From Adineta ricciae (lineage: Eukaryota; Rotifera; Eurotatoria; Adinetida; Adinetidae): 64,000 nt of DNA. The notes beneath the pieces are model-generated. The model was not told where the DNA came from and made no database searches. It saw only the letters and a program-made list of their open reading frames with translations. The stretch lies in the NCBI GenBank assembly GCA_905250025.1, contig CAJNOJ010000235.1, positions 94,976 to 158,975 on the forward strand, in the 5' to 3' direction. Position numbers and translations under genes: made by a program. Positions within the stretch are counted from its first letter, which is position 1. Every line of letters starts with the position of its first letter. Below are positions 12,876-23,832 of the stretch, one piece after another.

Positions 12876-13055
12876 CTTTATCTAGTGAATCAATGTAGGA
12901 TAAGAACGATAAAAAACATGCAACATTACACTAAATACAGTGTTAGTTATCTATTGGCTATCCATGTTCCATTTTATTCTATTTGTGCAAAGGAATGCGA
13001 ATTGTTAGGATCCGAGGTCATCTCATACATGACATACATATATACCATCTATCAT
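12876..13055 (+). repeat. Dispersed repeat or gene relic, copy 2
   Basis: Matches 208-395. A 74-codon frame (12885-13109, not from a strong start) survives here but not in the other copy, so it is unlikely to be a working gene. Confidence 0.45.
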
Positions 13056-13615
13056 AGACGAAAGCTATCTCTAAAGAGCCTGTCGTTTTTGATGATCTTC
13101 AAAATTTAACTATCTTATTATAACCAAAATTGATCAGTACATTAAGTGAAAGTTGTTTTAATAATATTTAATAAGATCGTATCTGGCGATCAAGCGATAT
13201 TTATAACAATCTGTAGCGGTGAGTTCGATTGTTATAGTATAATAGCACAGTGCTGCACATGTAGTTATACCAACGGGAAAAAGTTGATTTAAATCATTCA
13301 AAACTCAAATTTAAATCAAATAAATCACAAATCATTTCCCCTCCCCCCTTGGGAAACAGCTTAAAATATTCGTTTTTGCTAATTGTACAGCCGCTAGTTA
13401 GACGACTCACAGATGATGATCATTGTTCATAATTCAGTTATGCAGAAGCATTTTCGAGCTACTTTTTAATAATATAAACAGTTACCGGTTTGAAGGAAGC
13501 AATTAATTTAATAACATCAGTAAATACTGTTAGCAGCGTCTTATCACCTAGACACGATACGTATTCATACCCAGATCAAAGAAATTATGTTCATTCATGT
13601 GGTTCTTAATCCGTA

Positions 13616-13706
13616 GGTATATACAAGTCATCATCGCGTAAAGTAGGACAAAGTGCAGCAGGATCTATACGAATATCATCTATCAAAATATTATTGAGTG
13701 CTGCTT
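13616..13706 (-). CDS. Possible isolated terminal exon
   Basis: On the minus strand a good acceptor (ttttccag) is followed by 29 codons ending in TAA; the peptide includes ILIDDIRIDPAALCPTLRDD. The acidic, non-repetitive peptide looks coding, but I could not find upstream exons. It may be a relic or the end of a gene with unseen exons. Confidence 0.22.
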
Positions 13707-14709
13707 CTGGAAAAGAATTTTTTCACTTTTTATCCGATTAACTGATGAGTTTTATTACCTTCTTCCTTCGAAAATAGATAGTTAACCTATTAATAAAAAT
13801 GAAATGGTAATCAATATCAAATGGGAAGAAAAGCAAAATCAAAGTAGACGGAGCGTATAAATCTAAATGATATGATAAAATATTTCTACGACAAGTACTC
13901 AGTACGTGTTTCAAAAATCCACAATAAGATGATGTTCTTACTGGCGTTTCAATTTGAACGAAGAGGTTTTCATACCATCAATTAATAACTAATTAACAAA
14001 TCATTTTATTGCAGAACTTCTCTGTAATTTTCTTTAGTTAAATGCATAATATCTTCAATGATGTGTACTGTAATAAGCGTAAATATGTTTGGTAGTCTTT
14101 GAGGTAATGAATAGAATAAAGTTGGCCCTTTTCTTAATCTATGCAGGGAATTTTGTCACATCGAGCAGTTTTTAATCTATACGTAGCTATTTCTTAAACT
14201 TTGTTCACTTGTGAGGTTGTCCAATTCCGCTAATGACATACTTTTTTGACATTTCGTATATTTTCAAAGCCATTTTTCACCACGTCGATGTATTCAAAAT
14301 CTGTAAACATATGTGTGCGACAAAATACAAACACAAAATTCTCAAAGCTAAATTCACGACATAAACAAAAAAGTCAGTATACATCATGATTACTCCTAAT
14401 AACATATTTACCGTTTTGTTATCTATTTTTATTACACATGGTTCTATTCACATATTTTTTTCCGTTTTACCTCTACAATATGGCATTTTCGCCTTATCAT
14501 CACGATAAGAATACTGGATCAATTGTATGCGATATCTAAAATACTCTTGCTTTTCTATTTTCTGCATTACAATGACTCTATGAATAATTCCATGGCAAAC
14601 AGAAAAATATCCGTAATATAAGTTACTTGAATCTCAAAAGCAATACTTTCCAATAACTAACAAAAAACATCAGAAGTCGCTGTTGTGCATATATCTGATA
14701 TTAGAACAA

Positions 14710-16795
14710 ATGGCTATTGTTGATAAATTATTTTCATTAAAGGAGATAACATCATCTAAGTTGTCAAAGAACAATCTGGAGACATATTCCCTTCTCTGGC
14801 TTGATTCGTTGGTTGATTGCAAGGAAAATATTGATGCACAAGTAAAACTTCGATCATCAATCAATCACTTGGCAGTATTCAAAGAAACTGATCAATGTGA
14901 ACAACATATTCAATCACTTTCTCAACAAGATCGAGCTGTCTTGATTGTTAATAATTCATTGGGTCAACAATTAGTGCCACGAATTCATCAATTTCGTCAA
15001 ATCGTTTCGATATTTATCTATTGTAAAGATCAAGAGGAATATCAACAGTGGACTAAATCATTCAGCAAGGTACTAAATTTGACAAAAATATTCATAACTC
15101 GAGACTGTAGTTTTAGATTAAAAGCATCATTGTTCAATTGGATGAACTAATTACTCAGATTCAATCTGGACAAATTCGACGAGTTCAAAATAAAGTTGAT
15201 GAACCGATTTCAATTAACATTTTTAATATGAATATTGATTATGGACAATCGACAGGTAAACTCAATGGTGAATTTGTTCATTCACAATTACTTATTGATT
15301 CTCTTCTTCGAATGAAATCGAGTGCGACTGATAAGAATGATCTCGTATCATTATGTCGAAAAGAATATTATGATAATAATACTCAATTAGGTATTGTTCA
15401 GGAGTTCGAAGAGAATTACTCATCCGATCGATCATTGTGGTGGTATACAAAAGAAACATTTCTCTATCGATTATTAAATAAAGCTCTTCGTGTACAGAAT
15501 ATTGATTTGCTTTTTCTTTTTCGATTCTTTATTCGTGATATCGAACGAGAACTTAATCAACATCGATGCTTAACATCCCTTCTACTTTATCGTGGTCAAC
15601 TGATGTCCAATAAAGAATTACAAGTCTTGAAAGATTCTATTGGGCAGCTTATTTCGATGAATTCATTTCTTTCGACAAGTATTAATCGTTCATTGGCAAC
15701 TTTCTATCTTGGTGAGTCTACTGTTAATGATGATTTACAAAAAGTATTGTTCGAAATCGATGCTGATTGTACAAGACAAGGTGTAAAACCATTTGCCAAT
15801 ATTTCATTACTGAGTACTAATGATGTTGGGATCAATCTTCCGAATTAATAATATATATTGTAATGAAACTGTTGTATGGATCATTCAAATGAGTCTTTGT
15901 AGTGATAACGATCACGATTTAAAGACAATTTTTGATCATATGAAAAACGAATTAGCAGATGGTGGAGAAACAAATCTTCTTTCATTCGGTCATGTACTTC
16001 GTGATATGGGGAAATATGATGATGCAAATAAATATTATCATCGACTACTCAATGAATTACCTGATGATCATGAAGATATTGAGAGATGTTATCATGCACT
16101 TGGAAGAGTAGCTAAAGAGCAAGGTGACTATGATTCAAGTCTAAAATGGCATCACAAATCGCTTGAGATTATGCAACAAACATTGAGATCGGATCACCCA
16201 AATATTGCAAAAACTTGCTATGCTATTGGAAATGCTTATCGAAAGAAAAATGATTTCCAACGAGCATTAGAATCGTACAAAAATGCATTGACAATTGTAA
16301 AGCAAGCTTTCGGAGAAGATCATCCAAAAGTAGCCTACGGCTTTGGAAACATGGGTCTTGTTTATGATTTAGAGAAAAAACATTTAGAAGCACTTGAATG
16401 TCATCAGCAAGGATTGACTATTTTAGAAAAGCATCTTCCTGCTGATCATCCTGATTTGGGTAAATCACACAACAATATCGGAGAAGCTCATTATTCTCTT
16501 GGCCACTATGATCTTGCACTAGAAAATTTTCAATTAGCACTGAAAATCTTTCACAAATCTCTTCCACCTCAACATCCCGCTACCATACACGTACTCAATA
16601 ATATGAGTCATTTTCATGATGATAGAGGTGGTTTTTAAGAACCTTTATCATTATAATTATGAAAAAGTAAAGATTATTCGTCAACACGTTCTATCCTCTT
16701 CACATTCTGATATTGTTTTGATCGAGCAAAATATCGTACGTATTTCATATAACTTCAAATACAACCTTCCTCATTCAAATCTTGAAGACGTCTAA
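14710..16795 (+). pseudogene. ADP-ribosyltransferase-TPR protein, decayed
   Basis: Exon 1 (14710-15069) joins exon 2 (from 15117) in phase. A conserved N-terminal region precedes a mono-ADP-ribosyltransferase (ART) domain with the arginine motif YRGQ (near residue 276) and the FLSTS motif (near 304). These domains transfer ADP-ribose from NAD to protein. The third element of the R-S-E triad, the glutamate loop expected after ANISLLS, is absent. At about 15815-15835 the frame breaks by a small deletion, and the domain resumes in another frame at GSIFRINN. Five or so kinesin-light-chain-type TPRs follow (16000-16620). A second break lies near 16635, after which the family's usual C-terminal sequence (YEKVKIIRQHVL) continues in another frame to the stop at 16793-16795. 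Both lesions suggest a pseudogene. The start ATG 14710 is chosen because it opens the conserved frame. Confidence 0.75.
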
Positions 16796-16799
16796 GGAG

Positions 16800-17735
16800 G
16801 AATATGTTCATATCTTTCTCACTCTTAGCTATACATAACGTATAAATCTCTTCGTAAATAAATGAAATCTGATGAAATTAAACGAATTACTAGCCTCAAT
16901 TGATTTAAAGTTGTTCTGCCATGTTTCAAGAGTGTGAATGACTGAACTTGATATATCTCAAATCAAAACATGACTTCACTTGACTTGGGTCGAAAAGTCG
17001 ATGACTTGCCTATCTCTCGTTGCTCCATATGTATCATTTATAGAGATATTCAGACGAAGTTAATCTTTCCTCTAGTAGAGAGTTAAATATCTGGTGTTCT
17101 AAATTTACTGTTGTATATTTTAAATCGATATTCACCGTTATCTGAGTTTTGTTATGCTATTAGCGCGTATTTGATTTTGAAGAACTTTCGATCTATCTGC
17201 TGAGTAGGTTGACAAATGTTTTTGCTGACTTCTGCGCTTTCTTCTACTAAAAAAACCATTTAATAATTCTATTGAAAGTAAATAGAAGAGAATGTCTTTT
17301 TTTAAATCTGCCTATTGAATCATATACCATGCTCAAGAATACAATATGCGCATTACGTTTAGCTTTGTTCTCAACTATGCTAACAACGGATGTTTTATCA
17401 GGCCTTTAACTCATACGCATATCTTTTATCATATCATAGATGACTCACTTTTGATTAAGAATTATGATTTGCTTTATTTATGTTGTTTTTTTTTCTCCAA
17501 TTGAAAGGATAGGTTTTTTCCCTTTCCTTCTATCCACCTCGTCCGAGGCTTTTGTTGTCCGTGATTATTGGAATATTCCGACCTATATTTCATTTTGAAT
17601 GTATATATATATATTCAATCATCTACGATAAAAAGACTCATAAATATACTCTGGTTGAATATTATACAGTCCATTATTACTTGTTCAGTACGTTAATAAT
17701 TGTCATATCATATATAGATTTTAGCTTTGAATTTA
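16800..17735. other. Intergenic, no feature seen
   Basis: AT-rich sequence between the ART-TPR pseudogene and the GTPase-Hsp20 gene. It should contain the promoter of the latter; I cannot point to a defined motif. The frame upstream of ATG 17738 is open from 17552 but the residues do not look like protein. Confidence 0.4.
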
Positions 17736-17737
17736 GT

Positions 17738-19165
17738 ATGGCTGCACTACCATTTGTTCTTGGTGGGCTAGCAGTAGCTGGCGGTAGTGGCAAATTAATT
17801 TGGGATAAATTTAAGAAAGTGCCACCAAATACACCATATGATATTGTCGTTCGTTTGAATAGCCTTCTTGCATTAAAAACATCAGGATGGGACATTTTAC
17901 TCAGTGAAAATGCGAGAAGCGCTTCACTGCAAGATTCAACAGCGGACAATGCTCGTGGTTTAGTTGTTGGAGTACTTGGTTCATACAATCGTGGCAAATC
18001 ATTTTTGCTCAATTTACTCTGTCTTTCAAAACTACCTAGCGGAAATTTGATTAGTACCGAAGGTATTTCAATCACGATACCAAAGAAAACTGGTGAAAAT
18101 GTCATTTTCATTGATACCGCTGGCACTGACACAGCTATCCCAAAAGATAAACTTGCTGATAAGAAAGCAACTGAAGCTCTTCTAAGAGAAGTAGCTCTCC
18201 ATTTATCTTCATTTATTATTATCGTTGTTAATCGCTTACGAGCTACTGATCAAACATACATTCAACAGGTATTACAGCATGCTAAAAAATCCCAACAGGA
18301 AAAAGAGATCATCATTGTTCATAATTTAATGGATGTGGAAACAGTTGAAGATGCAAATAAAGTAATTCAAAAAGAAGTTGAACAACTTTTCGACAGTATA
18401 AAAGACAAGATGAAATTACAAATGGGAAACCAGCAATCATCAGTGGAATTTTTCCGTTCAGAAAACAACGGAATCAAACTTCGACATTTTGTTTTGACAA
18501 AAGTTGGATCTCCTTCGGCTCAAATCTGGAATCAACAAAGTATCGATGGAATTATGAATATTTTACAAGGAGCAACCAACACAAGACGAAATCTCAACGT
18601 TATTGGCGAAATGATCAATTTTATCAATACAAAACTGCCGCAAATCTTTATCACTGAAAAGGGTGAGGGTGAGGGTTCTCAACAAAAATTCGAAGTACAA
18701 CTGAACGCAAAAAAAACAAACATTGTACTGTCTCAACGTCAAGAATTAGAAGATCTTTCACTAAATCCTGTCGAATTAACTCTTTCACCGAACCTTGCCT
18801 ATGATGAAGCCGGTTATTTCATCGGAATCGGTTCTATAGATCATGGGCAATGGCAACCATTTTACGATTTATATGAAACCGATGATGACATTTATGTGAT
18901 TATTGATCTTGCTGGTTTTAAAAAAGAAAATGTGAAAATTAAAGTTATGGAAAAGGCTATTGTTTTGGAAGGTTCTAGAGACGATCTAAAAACAAAGTTA
19001 CAACAATCAGTTGTTCATCATCAAAAAATTCCTTTCGGAAAGTTTAAATTAGATATTCCACTGCCCGCTGAAATTGAAACTGTTGGAACTAAATTGGAAC
19101 GCGATGATGGTTTATACAAAATCAAATGTCCAAAAAAGAAAGTTATAGTCGTATATTTAGAGTAA
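17738..19165 (+). CDS. Dynamin-superfamily-like GTPase fused to an Hsp20 domain
   Basis: Single exon, 475 residues. A hydrophobic N-terminus (FVLGGLAVAGG) precedes a GTPase domain with P-loop GSYNRGKS (residues ~81-88), a possible switch-1 Thr in STEG and a G3 motif DTAG (~126). The P-loop spacing resembles GB1/RHD3 proteins (guanylate-binding proteins, atlastins). The usual G4 motif is unclear; NRLRATD and HNLMD are candidates. From residue ~377 an alpha-crystallin/Hsp20 domain runs to the end, with YETDDDIYVIIDLAG, a VLEG strand and the terminal ERDDGLYKIKCPKK; the usual C-terminal IxI motif is missing. A GTPase with a small-heat-shock domain could tie membrane or stress responses to chaperone binding, but that is inference. 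ATG 17738 is chosen because the protein-like sequence begins there and the relic at 12.7 kb aligns with it. Confidence 0.8.
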   Translation: MAALPFVLGGLAVAGGSGKLIWDKFKKVPPNTPYDIVVRLNSLLALKTSGWDILLSENARSASLQDSTADNARGLVVGVLGSYNRGKSFLLNLLCLSKLPSGNLISTEGISITIPKKTGENVIFIDTAGTDTAIPKDKLADKKATEALLREVALHLSSFIIIVVNRLRATDQTYIQQVLQHAKKSQQEKEIIIVHNLMDVETVEDANKVIQKEVEQLFDSIKDKMKLQMGNQQSSVEFFRSENNGIKLRHFVLTKVGSPSAQIWNQQSIDGIMNILQGATNTRRNLNVIGEMINFINTKLPQIFITEKGEGEGSQQKFEVQLNAKKTNIVLSQRQELEDLSLNPVELTLSPNLAYDEAGYFIGIGSIDHGQWQPFYDLYETDDDIYVIIDLAGFKKENVKIKVMEKAIVLEGSRDDLKTKLQQSVVHHQKIPFGKFKLDIPLPAEIETVGTKLERDDGLYKIKCPKKKVIVVYLE

Positions 19166-19559
19166 ACATTTTTATACACAAATTAAGCCTGAAAATTATT
19201 TTATCTTTTCTCAATTTTTTCGATTTCATTTCTTCTTTGAATTCATTAAACCCATTCAACTTCAGATATGCATATACATATATCCCAAAGCAATTGTGAT
19301 GTCCTTTGTTGAAAAATAAAGAACAAATCTCATCAAATTACTTGATAAATACAACTGCGATTTGTTTCGACTACGATAAATCCGAACACAGAAATCATAA
19401 TAAAAGCTAAACGAGCATTTGTTAAACCGTGACTCTCCTGAAAAATTAAATCGACTCACTCTGGATAACTCCAATGATCGATATCCAGCAGAGACCTATT
19501 GAAATACCAATGACATGCTTTGATATGATGTGATGAATGATCGAACAAGGTATGCACTT

Positions 19560-19885
19560 TCCGGAGATACGAACATTGAGCTCTCTATATCGGCTATGAT
19601 GAATTTGTTGAAGTGACTAACTTAGGCCCTTTTCGAGCAGAAATAATCCAAAATTCTGTTGCTATTGTATTTCGTTATGATGGTGTGACACGAATTAATA
19701 ATTTTAAGGACAAACAATGATCAGCGTGCTCGAAGTTCTCTTGGAAAGAAGTTCACATACAATGTTCTTTCTAATAATTGTGAACATTTTGCTCCTAAAT
19801 ACCGATATGGGTGATGCATAAGTGGTCAAGGAGAAGCTTTCTGGTCAGCAATAACGCTGGAATTCTATGACAGACAATAGTTTCA
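19560..19885 (+). pseudogene. LRAT-domain (NlpC/P60-like) relic
   Basis: The stretch IGYDEFVEVTN is followed, in a different frame, by KKFTYNVLSNNCEHF and RYG. NCEHF with its Cys is the hallmark of LRAT/HRASLS-type acyltransferase and phospholipase domains. A TGA in frame straight after RYG is followed by more domain-like sequence (SGQGEAFWSAI), and at least one frame change lies upstream. No start or complete frame exists, so it is a pseudogene. Confidence 0.6.
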
Positions 19886-20008
19886 ACAGTGCAACTACTA
19901 GATTAGTAAAGATACAAATGAAAAGCATAAATGATCATGAACACAAAAGAGTTTTTCAAGTAATACTTAAGAATCCAAATAGAAGTACTCTAAGTCTTCG
20001 AGTTGAAT

Positions 20009-20265
20009 CTAACCAACGGTCGGTGTGAATGCAACTTTACCTTGTTCATTCACATAGACTCGAACTCGATCCGTTCGATAATCCATAGTTCCCATCATAC
20101 CCGGCTCCATAATATGAACATTGGTAAAACCTGGTTAGAATAGGATATTTACAGATGTGAATCTTTTCTCTTTGAAAACGAACCTGCTTTCTTAATTATC
20201 TCGACGGCTTCGTTGCCCTCTCTACCAACGAGATGAGACCAATCAGAGGATGCTGAGCCAAACAT
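20009..20265 (-). CDS. Potato-inhibitor-I-like serine protease inhibitor, copy 1
   Basis: Two exons, 20184-20265 (start) and 20009-20130, joined in phase 1. About 67 residues. The fold signature is present: an N-terminal W-x-x-LVG motif (WSHLVG), an EAVEIIKK helix, a reactive loop TMDYR and a strand RVRVYV, ending PTVG. By comparison with eglin c, the P1-P1' bond would be Met-Asp. The family inhibits subtilisin- and chymotrypsin-like proteases by the substrate-like loop. There are no Cys. The frame is open upstream to 20364, so a longer N-terminus is possible; no convincing signal peptide is seen from 20265. The most divergent N-terminus of the four tandem copies. Confidence 0.75.
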
Positions 20266-20576
20266 ATTCTCTTTGCCAATTTCGTTTTTGTTTAAATGCT
20301 CTGTGCAATTGCAACTATCTTTATAGGTGCGGCAAAAAAGTATCGCTCGAGTGCGATTATTCACATTTATTTGAATATTTACCCTTTGATTAGTATTATT
20401 ATTGACAATGAAATATTAGCTTTTTTTTCGAGACATAAGAGTGCCTACGAGTAAACTTACTAGAGACACAGAAAAATGTATGAGAGAAGCCTTGAAGTTG
20501 TGAGGGTGAAACATAGTTAAGAAGAATTTATTTATTAATACGGTTCGTGCATATGAAACGTCATTTCAATATATTG

Positions 20577-20835
20577 TCAGCCAACAGTTGGTGGAGATGC
20601 GACTTTGCCCTGTTGATCGACATGTACTCGGACTCGATCTATTCGATAATCCATAGTAACCATCATGCCTGGGCCAACAATTGGAACATTGGTCAGACCT
20701 GATTTCAATGAAACTGTTCTGAAAAGAAATGTTAGTCTAAGAGAACATACCTGAATCTTTTTTAATGATTTCCACAGCTTCTCTGCCGTCTTTACCAACG
20801 AGTTCAGGCCAATTACGTGGTGGTGCGTCCATCAT
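20577..20835 (-). CDS. Potato-inhibitor-I-like serine protease inhibitor, copy 2
   Basis: Exons 20751-20835 and 20577-20698 give about 68 residues beginning MMDAPPRNWPELVGKDG. The reactive loop is MMVTMDYRIDRVRV, with Met expected at P1, and the end is SPPTVG. Intron position and phase match the other copies, showing origin by tandem duplication. Two ATGs stand side by side at the start; the outer one is used here. The gene probably acts on digestive, microbial or endogenous subtilisin-like proteases, which is inference from the family. Its first exon is repeated at 20979-21059 beside the N run, probably an assembly artefact rather than a fifth gene. Confidence 0.82.
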
Positions 20836-21179
20836 CTCTTTCTCTATTTTACTTTTGATAAAATGTTTTCTAGGTAGCTATGATAACTTGTGTTATAAAA
20901 CAACAGAGACATTGTAAATACGATGAATCATCTTTATTCGAATATAAAACACGAGTATNNNNNNNNNNNNNNNNNNNNTTTTTTAATGATTTCCACAGCT
21001 TCTCTGCCGTCTTTACCAACGAGTTCAGGCCAATTACGTGGTGGTGCGTCCATCATCTCTTTCTCTATTTTACTTTTGATAAAATGTTTTCTAGGTAGCT
21101 ATGATAACTTGTGTTATAAAACAACAGAGACATTGTAAAAATGATGAATCATCTTTATTCGAATATAAAACACGAGTAT
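20758..21179. repeat. 201-bp direct duplication plus 20 N (221-bp period; probable assembly artefact)
   Basis: 20758-20958 is repeated at 20979-21179 with about two mismatches. The 20 N at 20959-20978 bring the offset to exactly 221. The right copy holds a lone exon 1 of inhibitor copy 2. It probably reflects an unresolved overlap between two haplotypes or contigs. Confidence 0.75.
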
Positions 21180-21270
21180 CACCATTGACAAAGAAAAACA
21201 AGCTTTTTTCTATATATATATCTCAAAATAACCGTACATAAAAAGCAACGCAGTTAAGATCGTTTTCTTG

Positions 21271-21528
21271 TTAACCAACAATTGGTGTTGATGCGACTTG
21301 GCCTTGTTTATCAACACGAACTCGAACTCGATCTGTTCGATAATCCATGGTCACTTTCATACCTACTTCAATCGTATGAACATTGGTAAAACCTAATTAA
21401 AAATAGAAAAAAATCCGAATAGCAGTTTTCTACTAAGGAAAAATACCGGTATCTTTTTTAATGATTTCCACAGCTTCTTTGCCATCTTTACCAACAAGGT
21501 TAGGCCAAGTACGTGGTGGCGCAGCCAT
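21271..21528 (-). CDS. Potato-inhibitor-I-like serine protease inhibitor, copy 3
   Basis: Exons 21447-21528 and 21271-21392, joined in phase 1, encode about 67 residues starting MAAPPRTWPNLVGKDG. The loop reads MKVTMDYRTDRVRVRV, again with Met-Asp at the predicted scissile bond, and the protein ends STPIVG. It is closest to copy 2 in its N-terminal half. There is no signal peptide and no Cys, so it may be cytosolic or use a non-classical route. Same strand and same intron as its neighbours. Confidence 0.82.
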
Positions 21529-21732
21529 CGATTTCGCTTGCAATAAAAAATCTTTCTTATGAAACTATAACTGCTTATTCATATAAAACAGAAATGATAT
21601 TCACTCAAAGATGTCAGACGATCAGGATTTTCGAGAGTAAAAATAGAAAACTCTCTCTTTGTGTATTCGAATAAGGTTTTAGTGCATATTTATTGATTCT
21701 TTTCATACATAAAACATGAAAGTCTGTTCTAT

Positions 21733-21989
21733 TCAACCAATAGTCGGTGGAGATGTAACTCGTCCATGTTTATCAACATGAATTCGAACTCGATCTATTC
21801 GGTAATCCATTGTGACCATCATGTCTGGTCCGACAACTTGAATATTCGACAAGCCTATTCGAATTTCAATGCTATCTTAGGTGTGAGTCCGATTGGAATA
21901 ACTATACCTGTATCTCTTCTAATAACTGCAATCGCTTCTTCTGCACTTCTCCCTACAAGATGAGGCCAACGTGGCTGAGCTCTATGCAT
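21733..21989 (-). CDS. Potato-inhibitor-I-like serine protease inhibitor, copy 4
   Basis: Exons 21908-21989 and 21733-21854 encode about 67 residues starting MHRAQPRWPHLVGRSA. The helix has diverged (EEAIAVIRRD), but the reactive loop MMVTMDYRIDRVRI is kept, ending SPPTIG. It is the farthest upstream member of the cluster, with ~440 bp to the divergently transcribed BBLN gene. The conserved loop against a changing N-terminus suggests that selection holds the inhibitory site. Confidence 0.8.
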
Positions 21990-22429
21990 TGACTTTTCGT
22001 TGATTTCAAAGACAATAAATAGCTCCGATCAACAAAAATCTATGCGCTTATATTTTAGGTACATAATAATAAGACTCGTCTTGCTTTTATGATTCATCGA
22101 TAGTCAATCAACTGTATCGTTGGCTTCGCAATAGTTATATTGAATTGAAAGTATTTTGCATCGTACTCATCACTCATACGGTGCTAAAAGGACGCAGAAT
22201 CCAACCAATCAATTTGTGATAAGAATAATCTCAAAAATATTTCATTTTTTAATAAAATAATTTTCCTAAAATGAAATCGTTTTTGTTTGATATTATTTCT
22301 TTTCAGTTTAGATACACAGATGTCGCCACAAACTTTCTTGACATCATCCATCTCATTTCATTTGTAGTTGTTATGTTACAATAATCTATATTTACTTGTA
22401 GTTATTTTATAAACATCGTTTCTGTTGAA

Positions 22430-22877
22430 ATGACTACGTCCGATCACCGTCATTCTCAAAATCATAGTGAAACAAACAATCATCATCATCATTCCAACAA
22501 TCAAAATCGTGATGAAGAAATTGATTCCGGTATGGAATATAAACGACACTGAATGTCTTATCTCTCTTTTTTCTGTACGTTTAGAATTACTTGAATTAGA
22601 AACTGCCTTGAATGATATTGAAAAAGCTATGGATAAGATTGAATCCCAAAATTCCACCATTCAAAATCGATTGCGTGATTTACTTGAATCAAATAGACAA
22701 ATGACGCGTGAATTCACCGATATTCGACGAAACATGTCGAGTAAGTTCAAAGAAGTCCATCGTCAACTGGAACAAATGCCTGGTGTCGCACATGATTTAG
22801 CCGCGGTAACATCGAATACATTAACAAAGATCGAACAGGATATGTCATCGACAAGAGATCAACATAAATTCGAATGA
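22430..22877 (+). CDS. BBLN: Bublin coiled-coil protein (BBLN/C9orf16-like)
   Basis: Exons 22430-22529 and 22585-22877 give 130 residues. The N-terminus is His/Asn-rich and poorly conserved. The core, LNDIEKAMDKIESQNSTIQ then LRDLLESNRQ, matches the UPF0184/bublin family, whose vertebrate members are ~83 residues. Bublin is a small coiled-coil protein linked to intermediate filaments and luminal shape in epithelia. This copy has an extra coiled-coil C-terminal half. It lies 165 bp upstream of TRAPPC3 on the same strand. The ATG is chosen because the frame is open only from there and the splice phase agrees. Confidence 0.82.
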
Positions 22878-23041
22878 TTCTTCTTTCTTTGCGGCATTTT
22901 CAAAACTATATAATTCTTCTCTTAGTATTTATGAATGTTTATTGAGATTTTTATCTGCAAATCAAGTGAAATTGAAGTGTGAGGGGTTTTATTGATTTTT
23001 TCAGATAGGAAACTTCTTCGTTTCGTTGAACAAAGCATAAG

Positions 23042-23832
23042 ATGAGTCGAACAAATGTCAAACCAAATCTCGACGCACGACGTGTTGTAGGTAGTATGTC
23101 GGATGGGTTAATGAACAGGAGAAAATCACAATTCTGCGTTGTTTTTTCTTCAGACACAAGAGTTATTCACACTAACTTATGGAGCATTTGTTGCACAAAT
23201 ATTGAACGATTATGAACATGTCGATGAGGTTAATAAACAACTGGATAAAATGTAAGTTTTGATAGGAAAAGATTAGTTGGAATTCATGGTTGAAAAAATA
23301 TTTCAGTGGTTATAATATTGGTGTTCGATTGATCGATGATTTTCTTGCGCGTAATCCGAATGTCGGTCGATGTCACGATCTACGCGAAACAGCGGATGTC
23401 TTGGCAAAGGTAAAGAAACAATTCAATCCAAAAAAAACTCATACGAATCATTTCGATGTTTTTGTTTTCAGCAAGGTTTTAAGACATATTTGGGTATTTC
23501 GCCATCAATTACCAATTGGTCATCAGCTGGCGATGAATTTTCTTTATTAATCGATGGTAATCCATTAACTGAATTCGTTGAATTACCAGAAGGACAAGGT
23601 CAAAAGTTAAGTTATAATCAGATGATATGTGGAGCGATTCGAGGTGCGCTCGAAATGGTTTGTTTGAGTTCTTTTGTTTGCTTGTTTTTTGTCATATTGA
23701 GTTGTAATGTAGGTTCAATTGGAAGTCGAATGTCGATTTGTGCAAGATCAATTGAAAGGTGACAATGCAACTGAATTGCGAATTAAATTCTTGAATAAAT
23801 TAGAAGATGCTTTACCCGTTGGTGAAGATTAA
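23042..23832 (+). CDS. TRAPPC3: TRAPP complex subunit 3 (Bet3)
   Basis: Five exons, 23042-23086, 23154-23251, 23307-23409, 23472-23657 and 23713-23832, give 183 residues; the human protein has 180. Diagnostic stretches are ELFTLTYGAFVAQI, NIGVRLIDDFLAR, NVGRCHDLRETADVLAK, GISPSITNWSSAGDEFSL and VQDQLKG. The Cys in NVGRCHD is the conserved acylated residue of Bet3. The protein is a core subunit of the TRAPP complexes, which activate Rab1 in ER-to-Golgi traffic. All junctions are GT-AG with matching phases. No defect is seen. Confidence 0.95.

Larger units (their letters stand above)
12153..14700. other. Gene-poor stretch with relics
   Basis: No intact gene is visible. It contains a relic of a GTPase 5' end (12706-12795), a dispersed repeat copy (12876-13055) and one possible minus-strand terminal exon (13616-13706). 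The rest is AT-rich sequence without coding signals that I can support. Confidence 0.45.

Noticed and set aside
17552..17737. Longer N-terminus for the GTPase-Hsp20 protein
   Set aside because: The upstream frame is open but has no protein-like pattern, and the relic at 12.7 kb supports the start at 17738.
20979..21059. A fifth protease-inhibitor gene
   Set aside because: Only exon 1 is present, nearly identical to copy 2, and it sits in the 221-bp artefact beside the N run.
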